Source of the DNA: Halichondria panicea
Taxonomy: Eukaryota; Porifera; Demospongiae; Suberitida; Halichondriidae
Length of the DNA stretch: 64,000 nt
Assembly (NCBI RefSeq): GCF_963675165.1
Contig: NC_087387.1
Coordinates: 2,469,501-2,533,500 of the forward strand
Reading direction: 5' to 3'
Of this stretch, positions 35,601 through 46,941 are shown piece by piece. Both the position numbers and the translations under genes were made by a program. Each line of letters starts with the position of its first letter. Position 1 is the stretch's first letter. The notes beneath the pieces are model-generated. The model did not search any database. It was not told where the DNA came from and saw only the letters and a list, made by a program, of their open reading frames with translations.

Positions 35601-37474
35601 ATGAGTTCAATGTCCGTGGAAGCGATGAAGGTGGATGAAGTTTCCCAGATGCTGAAAGACAAGGGTGTTCCTGACAAGTTTTGTGAAGTGTTTGAAGGTA
35701 ATATATTTTTTGCTACAGCTAGCATAATTGCAAGAATTGTTTGCATGTGTTCGCCTGTATTTTGTAAGCCATCATTATTTTACTCTTTTCGACAGAAAAC
35801 TTTGTTGATGGAGAAGCGTTTAAATGCATAAAAGAATCTGACATCAAGGAGATGGTGCCTCCAATTGGAATTGTGAAAAAGATTCTAAGGATTCAAAACG
35901 ATTGTTTCACCTTACCTGCTCTACCCTCACCTTCTTCTCTCAATCCTCTCAATCCTGAACGTGGTGATGATGATATCTCGATCGGCTCAAGTTCCTCTAT
36001 CTGGTCAAGTTCTGAGTCGCCCCCGTCGGAAGCTAGCACCATGCCTAGAGCACGCGACAGAGAAATATTGACTATACCAACTTCTTGGCGTCCTGAAATC
36101 CAGGATTGCATAACGGATGAAATGCTAGATATTTCTGCGAGAAACGAGATAGTACGCACCCTTGTCAACATTCTCTTCACCTGTTACTCTTCCCCAACTC
36201 GGGCGCAGTGTTCTTCCTTAGCTCGAAGACTTATTTTACAATACGGCTTCATGAAGGATGACCAGGGGAGTGGATATGTAAGTTAATACTTGGTTTTCAA
36301 TTTCAGGTGGTATATAATTATTTTTCTTTAGCAAACCTGGGAGGACAAAATGGTTGAGCGTGTAAGAAATGTGATCAAATGTGCTCGAAAAAAGAGAGAC
36401 AGAGAAGATTCTTCTTGTCCTAAACAGAAGAAACAAAAAATGCCTTTAAAACGAGGCCAGCTTCTCCGGAGGTACCCAATTGGAGTGACTAGACCAATAG
36501 AAGACATTGGAAGCTTTGGTGAACATATGAAAGCGTTGTCAATAGAAATGGAAAAGGCTAATCCCAGAGACACTATCATTCTTCCCTTGATGAAGTCTAC
36601 CTACTCAAAAAGAAGAACATTTATCGAGGCTGAAGCAGTGTCTGTGCAAGAGGTACTGAAAGAATGCCATGCAGCACTAAAACGGCCAGCTGCTGTAAGT
36701 GTTAAAATTAACAAGTAAAATTAGTAAGTTTTTTTCTTACCTAATTATAGCTGGAACAGGAAATGGGGCTAGTGACGGGGTGTCATGATGTCAAGCAAAC
36801 CTTCATTAATAACTGGAAGTTATTTGTTCCAGCAATCATGAGGTATGCTAGGAAGAATAAGGGGAAAAAAGGACTCTCAACTATATTTGAAACCCTTGAT
36901 GACACTGGTAAAGGATTACAGTAACGAGAGTATAGGTACTTAACGCATTCTTTTTACAGTTGAAAGGCATGCAGATCTTGGCCCATTGAGCTTTTTAGGA
37001 GTTTTAGTGGCTAAAATGCTAGATGATGCCCTTATCTATCTTTATCAAGAATTTTCAATGGTAAGATTTTTTTCTCATTTTGTATGCACTTTAACCTTGC
37101 ATGCGTGTATGTGTGGTGTGTATTCCCTACTGACCTATTGTTTTGTTTTTCCCATGTAGGATACATCTCTTACAGATGCCATTCAAAGAGAGCCCGTTAG
37201 AAACTCCCCAAGAATTATTGCTCTTTGTGGCGCAGAAATAACACAATACTTTGTCGTTGTTGAGAGAATTGTTTTGTGTGAAGCTCCATCGATCCCAAGT
37301 GCTCTGTTCTATACGTTTTCAGCCTACTATGTGTTTAACTTGGAGTACCCGAAAAAAGCTGCTGGAATATTTTATTTCCTACAAGACTATATTCTTGCAT
37401 ATCCTGATTCACTTAAACGGCCTGCTACATACCTGTCTGTGGTCTCAGATATCAAAAGCCAAGTTAAACGATAA
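35601..37474 (+). CDS. SAM-domain accessory protein of the CACTA element, copy 1 (504 aa, 6 exons)
   Basis: Exons 35601-35697, 35796-36277, 36332-36694, 36751-36907, 36960-37060 and 37160-37474 keep frame throughout. Residues 4-70 form a sterile alpha motif: VEAMKVDEVSQMLKDKGVP at the start, then IKESDIKEMVPPIGIVKKIL at the end. An acidic Ser-rich linker follows, then a conserved block (ARRLILQYGF...SGY, TWEDKMVERVRNVIKCARKK), a basic stretch (PKQKKQKMPLKRG), and a C-terminal globular part ending near FNLEYPKKAAGIFYFLQDYI. The layout resembles animal proteins annotated SAMD3-like. SAM domains usually oligomerise, so it may play the TnpA-like partner role on subterminal repeats (inference). 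Confidence 0.85.
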
Positions 37475-37659
37475 CAATCAACCATTTCACTATGTAAGTA
37501 CGTTATAACTATTCACTATAGACCAGCTAGCTATAATAATTATTAGCTATGTGTATAAGTACGTTATCAGTTTATTGTTTTTGTGCAAATATAGTTAGTA
37601 TACCCATTCATGTGTACTGTTATAATTATGGCCGGGTGATGACTGCTATGACTAGCTAC

Positions 37660-38115
37660 TACTCAAAATAACGGTTGTGCTATAGAGCCTATGGCACATA
37701 ATATTATTATGGGAGGTTGCTAGTTACTTCAACTTATTATATAGCTGGGTATTGTTACCTATTTGAAGTTGCTACAACCATTACCAATATGCTCAAAGGA
37801 ACCTGTGTGGCTGGTTGCTACAGCCTATAGCTGGGTATTTTTACCTATGGGAGGTTTCTTTATACAACCAATACCAAATATACCCTATGTGTCTGATTAT
37901 TACAACCTATGTATAACTGAGTATTTTTACCCATGGGAGTTGATACAAACCATTACCAATATGCTTAAAATACGTTATGTGGCTGGTTGCTACAACCTAT
38001 ATTATAGCTGGGTATTTTTACCTATGAGAGGTTGATACAACCCATTACGAATATGCTCAAAATAACCTATGTGGCTGGTTGCTACAACCAATATATATCT
38101 GGGTATTTATACCTT
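37660..38115. repeat. Right subterminal repeat array, copy 1
   Basis: About five units of roughly 85 bp with GTGGCTGGTTGCTACAACC, TAGCTGGGTATTTTTACC, TATGGGAGGTT and ACCAATATGCTCAAA. The short open frame through them is not a gene. The unit differs from the left array. Confidence 0.8.
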
Positions 38116-38743
38116 TTGTGAATGTGTTGGAATAACCCATCAAGCTGTAGGTACATCCGACCTATGTTTTTAAATGTTGTTGTAACCCAGCGAGTGGGTC
38201 ATCTGAATTGCACATGTTTTAACCCATTTTTCTGGGTTATTATGAACCATTTGTTTTTTCAGTGTGGTCACTGAATTTGAGTTGATACCCTTTAACAGGA
38301 GTCGGCGGAATACTGTCAGAAGGAGGTATGCAACAAAGTCCATCAGTAACGAAACAGTACTGTTTCCTTCCTGTGATATATATCATTATACTATACATCT
38401 ATATAATTACACCTAAACGACTGGCTTACCTTGAGAATCGAATCCACTCTCACAAATATGGACATATGTTGTGAGGTCTATATGGCTGTATGTGGCAGAC
38501 TGGCAGATTTCTCTGCCGGGTTCAAGCTGTTGCACACTAGCCACGGAGGATGCCTGGAGTAGTCCCATTTCTGACTTATGAAAGTAGCCCATGTCGTCAA
38601 AGTGGCCTCTCAGCTTGCCAATCCTCGGCTTGGCCGTGGAGAGAGCAAAGACAGTGCACAGGAGAGACAGAGTGAATAACTTCATGGCTGGATATGTGTT
38701 GAAAGCTTGCCTGAGAGCTTGCCTGAGACATGGTCTTTATATA

Positions 38744-38977
38744 CCGTATAGCGCGAAATTTTCGAGGGGCTTAATTTTCGCGGATTTCGTGGGTTAGAAT
38801 TCTACACGAAAATTAAGTCCACAAAAAGTGTTCTTTAATTAGAATTACCTGCTATCATGCAAAGATTTAAAGGCGTGGCTTCCGGTAAGCAGCTATTCCG
38901 CGAACATTGTGCAACGAAATGGTTTTTAGAGGCCAATCCACGAAATATAAGTGCCTCGAAAATTTCGCGCTATACGG
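38744..38977. mobile_element. CCGTATAGCG MITE upstream of paralog C
   Basis: A 234-bp element with inverted ends CCGTATAGCGCGAAATTTTC / GAAAATTTCGCGCTATACGG, flanked by TA on both sides. It begins directly behind the candidate TATA box of paralog C (TATATAAAG, 38735-38742 complement). Flanks resume similarity to paralog B (TATTTGG and GCGCATGCGC-like). Non-autonomous; the ends and TA target resemble Tc1/mariner-type MITEs. Confidence 0.8.
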
Positions 38978-39981
38978 TAGTATTTGGTATTTGTGGCGCA
39001 TGCGCGCTGCAACCATGTTCAGCACTGCTTGCGCCGTACACTGTAGATCCATTAATTATGGTTTGGCTGCAGAAACAGGGTTGGGCCTGTAGATAGCCTT
39101 TAGACTGTTGGCACCTGGCAGCCTGAACCTATACTGTATATTTAATGATAATACATGCAGCTCTGCTCCATGCATGCAGTTATAATAGCTTAGACTTGTC
39201 AGACAGTAGGTATATGTGATTTGGCTTCAGAAACAGGGCTGTGCCCAGCATATATAGTAGATAAGTAGTTTTCCAGGAATGACTTCTGGTAGGTACCTGA
39301 CCGAGGTACAGATCTAATTATAGCTTTTAAAACTTTTAGCACCTGGCACAACCTGGCAACGATTACGTGCTTTATAATTAGTTAGGACCATGTCATTGTG
39401 AGCTTGTTTAACATGTTCTTGATGGGGAGTTTGAATTGGGAGGGTATATGGGACTGAGCTGATTCTCAAGACTTTTGTCGATTAATACATAAAACTTATA
39501 CTGATCTATGATAATTATTATACTGCACTGTGGCCGAAGTGATCTGGAAACCAGAGAGATGCACTCTCCACCAATTCTTGCCTCCACTCAAACAAAACCC
39601 TTAGGGCTATAATTATACCTGAGGAATGCTTGGTGGTATGGTTTCTATATGCAGCAAATGGTTTCCATCTAGTTATTACAGGACAATTGGCCCTACATGC
39701 CCTAATTGACCACATCTATAACTGGCCAATAAAGGTGGGTGTGGTGGGGGTGCTTACAAGTAGTGTGTTGGCACAGTTAGCTTGTCTAAACCCACACAAT
39801 GATATTGCATTCTCAGGCTGATGTTAACTTACAAAGACAACGTAATAATATATTTAAAGTACATGTACACAGCAGTGACAGCACTAGATCTAGTATGTAC
39901 ATGTCCACACACCAAGTCTCACCAGCACTATACAGTGAACGCATTAATTTTCAAACGAAATTTGTCAATGTGATCACTCAA
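38978..39981. other. Intergenic between the two CACTA copies
   Basis: After a short stretch shared with the paralog B upstream region, nothing recognisable. The segment TGGCTTCAGAAACAG occurs twice nearby (39,063 variant and 39,222). Confidence 0.5.
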
Positions 39982-40096
39982 CACTGAAAAAACAACTGGG
40001 TTAGTTTAACCTTAATGGGTAAATGTACCTTTCAACCAAAGGGTTAAAAAAACCAGCGAATAGCAAAGTAACATTTTGGAGTTTTTTCAACTGTAA

Positions 40097-40382
40097 TAGA
40101 TTAAAACTACTGTAGTTGTCAAAAGTACCTTACTCGTACAGTAAAAACTTCCAGCACCATGTTAAAACAACCATTTGTGATTGGTAATAAAAATGTAAAG
40201 GGTTAAAACTTCCACAATGGTCAAATCACTTCTCCTCATGCAGTAAAAACTCTATAATTGTGTCAAAATAACCATTTGTGGTAGGTAATAAATATATAAT
40301 TGGTTAAAACTACTGGTGTGGTCAATTCCTTTACTCATGCAGTAAATCCTCCAGCACTGTGTCAAAACAACCATAAATGTTC
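40097..40382. repeat. Left subterminal repeat array, copy 2
   Basis: Same three units of about 100 bp as at 32295-32580. Confidence 0.75.
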
Positions 40383-40396
40383 TGATAATTATGAAA

Positions 40397-43084
40397 TTAT
40401 GACATAAAAAAGTGTTTCAATGTGATATAGCGAAGTCCATCCGAGAGTATGTGACTGTGATACACATTTCTATCCAATAATTTGGTATAGATGGATTGCT
40501 GGGATGTTATTTTAATGACATAAGCATGATAATGATCATCGAAGTACAGCATATCACACAACCTGACAAGAAAAAAAAGCAGATCACCACCAACTACTAT
40601 CAATTCGTCGATGTAAGCAAAACAGGGATCAAGGCCATCAGTTCCTACAATAATGTAAGCATTGTTGCTTTTGTATTGAACTCTATCTTGACGAACCCAA
40701 TTAGGACGATGCAGCACTGTATCCATAGTAATATTAGGCACTTCCCTAATTATGTGATCTTGAATGTCTGATCTTTCATTTTTAAACAAAGTCGGCGATT
40801 TTGCAGGACCACATTCGAAAGAAGAACAAATAAGTCTAGATGTAGACATTTCGTAACACATTAATCTTTGGTGATGATTGGCTAATGATAGTGTAATGTT
40901 TTTGAAGCTAGATGTAATAGTCGCTTTTTTGAAAAAATATAGCTTTGCTTCATGGCGAATAGTCCAGCTTCTGACCATTGGACCAATTTGTAGGATTTGG
41001 GCAGGGTAATGCAGAAGGAAGTGCATTTTTGGAATGAAGCGTCCTGTGTACAAGGTGATGAATGCTGTATGGTGCTCTTCAATCAGAATCCTCAGACTGG
41101 ATGCTGTGTTTTCTGATGCACACGGACAAAGCACGATGTCCACGATCTTTCGCAAAAGTAAAAAACACTTCCAATAACCATCCCCCTCAGGTATCTTATC
41201 ACCAATAAGGAAAGGTAAGATATATAGCAACAATAACATTTGAGATGAAGAGCTACGCAGTGATCTGTCAGTTTGAAAGTGACTACTCGTAATAGGTATT
41301 GGTTTATCGCAATCAGAATAACCGTAGTTAAAATCAACTAGTCTTTTGTTGTACTGGTCAAGAGTTAATAACTTTTCAGATATACAGTGTTTCAGCAAAA
41401 GCTTGATTTCCATTGGTGCAATACCTTCAAGAATGTCATGCATGATGTCATGCGGCAATCCACCACCGAACATAGAGAAATGAGTGACATTTAGTAATGC
41501 TGATCTGCGGTTTATACCATATGTTTTTGAATAATGACTCCTTGTTGGCCCTACTAATTGCTTGCACTGCTCTTCGTGAAGTGCAAGACTTCGATCTACC
41601 AAGCCAACACATGTAACATACTGTGACATCTCATCATTTTTTAGCAAACAAGTTCGACAGAAACGAAACGAGAAGGAAAAAGAAAGCTTGAATCCACCTA
41701 GTTCATTACTTGCAAGATTGTCAGCCAAAAACGTAAGCAAAGCACCCTTAAATACACGCTCAGTCCCATTTACAAGTACACTAATGCCAGTAGTTGCTAA
41801 CACATTCAAATCACGAATAAATGGTTCCATGATAACATCTAGCCCATGCTCTTCTAAAACAGGCTTTGAACAAACAATCACCAAATTCATAGCTCTCAGT
41901 GACGACCGAAATTTAGGATGAATGTTTCCCAATGAAAAGAAAAAAATACCCACTTTATGCTTCTTGATATGCGATCCCAAGGGATTACAAATTTCCAATT
42001 CGTCAAAATATGCAATAATTTGTAAGGCATATGGATCACTTGAGAATAAAGGATGACTCTTGAACAAATTTCCATCACAAAAATCTTCAAATATACCATC
42101 ATTACGAACTCGTAACGGAAAATCATCTATTTGCTCTATAACGGTAGGGTCTTCTAGAAGGCTCTTGAGAGTTGGTAAAAGGGGAACGTAATGATATGAA
42201 CTATACCTAGAGACAAAGCGAGACTTTTCCCCTGTGAATTGTCTGACATACTTTGGCGTCCCAACTTGCACTTCCACTGGTTCCTGCATGTAGTTTGAGT
42301 GATGCACTTATATAGTATTAGCAGTCAATTACTGATTGCACATAATGAGTGCAGATATACATACATAATTATTACAAGGGTATTATGTATAATTAACACT
42401 TACAATAAAGTTAAGCTGTTCTTTGAAATACTTGTCCTGCTTATATTTTGTTTCAAGTCCAGTGAAGGGATGACCTATACCATTAAGAGGAGTGTCGAAA
42501 TCAAAGTCATTAGGGTTTAATCCCTTATCTGCCAGTTGAGAACGAATGCCAGCAAGTATCATTGATACGGTTTCATCATATTGGGTTATGCTGCTGTCAA
42601 TCATATCATTGACTGCTACTTGAGACACATTTCGTGTTTCCTTTAGCTTGAGAATTAGTAGGGCACTAGAACGGCATCGAATTTTTGTGTCTGTTCCAGT
42701 AAGCCGATTAATGTCACTAGAAACAAACTCTGCAGACGAACAATCATACTGTTAGGTGTAATAGCTTCGCAGCCACAACATATCTACACTGTACACACCT
42801 GGAAGAGGAGTCATTCCACTGTGATCATCACCACTGATCTCAGGCTCTGTTTGTGGAAGGAGTTGGGGGGTCTTACGTCTGATACAAAACTCTGGATGAC
42901 GCCTGTAAACATGGGAGTATAGGGCAGAAAAACTTTTTGAAGTTACGGTGCAGCCATTGATTCCACAGGTAACGAGAAACCTAGGATCATTAGAATGAAC
43001 CAATCGTAGATGGCTTAGTAGCAGAGCAATAGTTGGTGGTTCGAATGAACACAAAGGACAGTGTTTTTGCCTCAAACTTGACAT
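40397..43084 (-). CDS. CACTA-type transposase, copy 2 (832 aa, 3 exons)
   Basis: Exons 43084-42799, 42729-42404 and 42283-40397. The predicted protein is identical to that of copy 1 (zinc-finger exon, then the HDILEG-type transposase core), with intact frame and splice sites. Being outside any host exon, this copy is free of host-gene transcription on the same strand as far as can be seen. Confidence 0.88.
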
Positions 43085-43402
43085 TGAAAAATCATGTGCT
43101 AATTTAGGAGGGTTAATTAAACCTCCTCTGGGTTAGGTAACCTATGGTTAAGGGTTAGGGTAACCTAGGGTAGGGTTAGTATAACCTAGGGTTAGGGTTA
43201 AATTCATATCATGTGATTCTGGTTCAGGTGATCCAGAGTGCATGTGAGCTCTTCACAAACATGTGCTAAAGTCCAACTTCTGTTTAAAGTTAGTACTTTT
43301 TGCTTCTTCTCTCAAACCCTAACCCTATATAGATCTATCTAGCTATAATTATTTATACTGTTAAAAGGAAAGCAAGTACTAGGACATCCTTTTGATGAGA
43401 AC
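43085..43402. promoter_or_regulatory. Divergent promoter with telomere-like motifs, copy 2
   Basis: Identical to 35283-35600, with the same TTAGGG-like words and GGTAACC palindromes. Confidence 0.55.
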
Positions 43403-45276
43403 ATGAGTTCAATGTCCGTGGAAGCGATGAAGGTGGATGAAGTTTCCCAGATGCTGAAAGACAAGGGTGTTCCTGACAAGTTTTGTGAAGTGTTTGAAGG
43501 TAATATATTTTTTGCTACAGCTAGCATAATTGCAAGAATTGTTTGCATGTGTTCGCCTGTATTTTGTAAGCCATCATTATTTTACTCTTTTCGACAGAAA
43601 ACTTTGTTGATGGAGAAGCGTTTAAATGCATAAAAGAATCTGACATCAAGGAGATGGTGCCTCCAATTGGAATTGTGAAAAAGATTCTAAGGATTCAAAA
43701 CGATTGTTTCACCTTACCTGCTCTACCCTCACCTTCTTCTCTCAATCCTCTCAATCCTGAACGTGGTGATGATGATATCTCGATCGGCTCAAGTTCCTCT
43801 ATCTGGTCAAGTTCTGAGTCGCCCCCGTCGGAAGCTAGCACCATGCCTAGAGCACGCGACAGAGAAATATTGACTATACCAACTTCTTGGCGTCCTGAAA
43901 TCCAGGATTGCATAACGGATGAAATGCTAGATATTTCTGCGAGAAACGAGATAGTACGCACCCTTGTCAACATTCTCTTCACCTGTTACTCTTCCCCAAC
44001 TCGGGCGCAGTGTTCTTCCTTAGCTCGAAGACTTATTTTACAATACGGCTTCATGAAGGATGACCAGGGGAGTGGATATGTAAGTTAATACTTGGTTTTC
44101 AATTTCAGGTGGTATATAATTATTTTTCTTTAGCAAACCTGGGAGGACAAAATGGTTGAGCGTGTAAGAAATGTGATCAAATGTGCTCGAAAAAAGAGAG
44201 ACAGAGAAGATTCTTCTTGTCCTAAACAGAAGAAACAAAAAATGCCTTTAAAACGAGGCCAGCTTCTCCGGAGGTACCCAATTGGAGTGACTAGACCAAT
44301 AGAAGACATTGGAAGCTTTGGTGAACATATGAAAGCGTTGTCAATAGAAATGGAAAAGGCTAATCCCAGAGACACTATCATTCTTCCCTTGATGAAGTCT
44401 ACCTACTCAAAAAGAAGAACATTTATCGAGGCTGAAGCAGTGTCTGTGCAAGAGGTACTGAAAGAATGCCATGCAGCACTAAAACGGCCAGCTGCTGTAA
44501 GTGTTAAAATTAACAAGTAAAATTAGTAAGTTTTTTTCTTACCTAATTATAGCTGGAACAGGAAATGGGGCTAGTGACGGGGTGTCATGATGTCAAGCAA
44601 ACCTTCATTAATAACTGGAAGTTATTTGTTCCAGCAATCATGAGGTATGCTAGGAAGAATAAGGGGAAAAAAGGACTCTCAACTATATTTGAAACCCTTG
44701 ATGACACTGGTAAAGGATTACAGTAACGAGAGTATAGGTACTTAACGCATTCTTTTTACAGTTGAAAGGCATGCAGATCTTGGCCCATTGAGCTTTTTAG
44801 GAGTTTTAGTGGCTAAAATGCTAGATGATGCCCTTATCTATCTTTATCAAGAATTTTCAATGGTAAGATTTTTTTCTCATTTTGTATGCACTTTAACCTT
44901 GCATGCGTGTATGTGTGGTGTGTATTCCCTACTGACCTATTGTTTTGTTTTTCCCATGTAGGATACATCTCTTACAGATGCCATTCAAAGAGAGCCCGTT
45001 AGAAACTCCCCAAGAATTATTGCTCTTTGTGGCGCAGAAATAACACAATACTTTGTCGTTGTTGAGAGAATTGTTTTGTGTGAAGCTCCATCGATCCCAA
45101 GTGCTCTGTTCTATACGTTTTCAGCCTACTATGTGTTTAACTTGGAGTACCCGAAAAAAGCTGCTGGAATATTTTATTTCCTACAAGACTATATTCTTGC
45201 ATATCCTGATTCACTTAAACGGCCTGCTACATACCTGTCTGTGGTCTCAGATATCAAAAGCCAAGTTAAACGATAA
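43403..45276 (+). CDS. SAM-domain accessory protein of the CACTA element, copy 2 (504 aa, 6 exons)
   Basis: Exons 43403-43499, 43598-44079, 44134-44496, 44553-44709, 44762-44862 and 44962-45276. The product is identical to copy 1: SAM domain at the N-terminus, Ser-rich linker, basic stretch and conserved C-terminal block. Retention of six clean exons in both copies points to selection or very recent transposition. Confidence 0.85.
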
Positions 45277-45461
45277 CAATCAACCATTTCACTATGTAAG
45301 TACGTTATAACTATTCACTATAGACCAGCTAGCTATAATAATTATTAGCTATGTGTATAAGTACGTTATCAGTTTATTGTTTTTGTGCAAATATAGTTAG
45401 TATACCCATTCATGTGTACTGTTATAATTATGGCCGGGTGATGACTGCTATGACTAGCTAC

Positions 45462-45917
45462 TACTCAAAATAACGGTTGTGCTATAGAGCCTATGGCACA
45501 TAATATTATTATGGGAGGTTGCTAGTTACTTCAACTTATTATATAGCTGGGTATTGTTACCTATTTGAAGTTGCTACAACCATTACCAATATGCTCAAAG
45601 GAACCTGTGTGGCTGGTTGCTACAGCCTATAGCTGGGTATTTTTACCTATGGGAGGTTTCTTTATACAACCAATACCAAATATACCCTATGTGTCTGATT
45701 ATTACAACCTATGTATAACTGAGTATTTTTACCCATGGGAGTTGATACAAACCATTACCAATATGCTTAAAATACGTTATGTGGCTGGTTGCTACAACCT
45801 ATATTATAGCTGGGTATTTTTACCTATGAGAGGTTGATACAACCCATTACGAATATGCTCAAAATAACCTATGTGGCTGGTTGCTACAACCAATATATAT
45901 CTGGGTATTTATACCTT
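45462..45917. repeat. Right subterminal repeat array, copy 2
   Basis: Same units of about 85 bp as at 37660-38115. Confidence 0.8.
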
Positions 45918-46397
45918 TTGTGAATGTGTTGGAATAACCCATCAAGCTGTAGGTACATCCGACCTATGTTTTTAAATGTTGTTGTAACCCAGCGAGTGGG
46001 TCATCTGAATTGCACATGTTTTAACCCATTTTTCTGGGTTATTATGAACCATTTGTTTTTTCAGTGAACCTGCGCAAATATTGCCGTAAGAGTCGCCACT
46101 CTTTTGGGTCTGCAAGAAAGGTAATTAATGTGTGCATCCTCCTCATCTAGTCAGCATTGTAGCTATACTACAACATGGCTGGTTACTGTTAGCTGTCACC
46201 ATTTCTCTTATAGGGTAACCGTACTGCCGTTGACGTCATGCCTGAGACATTGAAGTTGAAGGAAATACATGCATGCAGTTACCATTAGTCCATCACCTGG
46301 CACATTGTGTATTGCTAAACCGTGTTCACACACAAACTTGGAAGCAATATTGCATCACGATAGACCAAAACTATTTCATCAAACCCACATCCGTATA

Positions 46398-46582
46398 CCG
46401 TATAGCGGATGATTTTCGCGTGGGTTTTTTTTTTTTTTCGTGGGCAAGCTGACCTCCACGAAATTTTAACGTAGGCGTGGCTTACCGAAACGTATGAATG
46501 CAGTGCAGGCAATGACATTTTTACTCACGAAAACCACCGTTTTGTTTAATTTTTTGTCCCACGAAAATTACCCGCTATACGG
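46398..46582. mobile_element. CCGTATAGCG MITE, short copy
   Basis: The ends CCGTATAGCGG and CCGCTATACGG are inverted and flanked by TA. Contains a T-run and CGTGGG modules. Same family as 38744-38977. Confidence 0.75.
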
Positions 46583-46941
46583 TAGCGGGTATTATTTTTT
46601 CGGGGGACAAAATATTCGTGGGTAATATTTTCCTGGTTGGAGCTTGCCACTGCAGGTAAAGGTATAGGCAAGGTCGTGGGTAAAATATTCGTGATCAGAC
46701 CTTCAACCACGCAGGCACATGCTCTCTATATATATACTCAAAGATGAAAAATTAAGAAACAGAATATATGAAATGACCCAAGAAAACTGATTCTGTAAGT
46801 AAGGTAATAGCTGTCTTGAACAATAAAGAACACGCACGAATAACACACCTTACACACAAAACTGAACTGTTTTAAATACAAAACAAAACAGTTCTAGAAC
46901 AAACCAGAACAATACACAGAATAGTCCAGAATTGCTTAGTG

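Larger units (their letters stand above)
32180..38264. mobile_element. CACTA/EnSpm-type DNA transposon, copy 1 (6,085 bp)
   Basis: The termini are CACTGAAAAAACAA and its perfect complement TTGTTTTTTCAGTG (14-bp perfect TIR). The target duplication is TG (32178-32179 and 38265-38266). Paralog B (GAACTGGTCACTGA near 24,480) gives the unoccupied site and confirms the 2-bp duplication. The element holds two divergent genes, a 318-bp shared promoter and subterminal repeat arrays at each end, as expected for this superfamily. It sits within exon 2 of vWA paralog C. Its transposase gene runs in the same direction as the host gene. Confidence 0.93.
28550..38685 (-). pseudogene. vWA paralog C, exon 2 split by a CACTA-type transposon
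   Basis: Same 13-exon plan as paralog B: 38685-38430; exon 2 in two pieces, 38370-38267 and 32179-32134; then 32078-31998, 31717-31559, 31378-31253, 31190-31059, 30767-30639, 30499-30371, 30308-30183, 30113-29280, 29226-29053, 28899-28813, 28614-28550. Apart from the 6,085-bp insertion (plus 2-bp duplication) every exon is open and every splice site is kept; without it the product would be about 815 aa, with signal peptide, EGF-like repeats and vWA (MIDAS DATAS, ITDG). The vWA exons of B and C differ at roughly ten residues, including Cys to Gly just after TICKSD. The allele is presumably null unless the element is spliced out or excised; a haplotype lacking the insertion would be functional. 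Confidence 0.8.
39982..46066. mobile_element. CACTA/EnSpm-type DNA transposon, copy 2 (6,085 bp)
   Basis: Same length, orientation, termini and content as copy 1, at a constant offset of 7,802 bp; I saw no base difference on reading the two side by side. The target duplication is AA (39980-39981 and 46067-46068), different from copy 1, so this is an independent insertion rather than a tandem or assembly duplicate. Confidence 0.93.

Noticed and set aside
37763..38035. 90-codon frame in the CACTA right end (and its copy at 45565)
   Set aside because: It consists of the subterminal repeat units; no domain and no splice link to the SAM gene.
32180..46066. A tandem segmental duplication or assembly artefact instead of two transposon insertions
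   Set aside because: The repeated block ends exactly at CACTG/CAGTG termini, with different 2-bp duplications and unrelated flanks.
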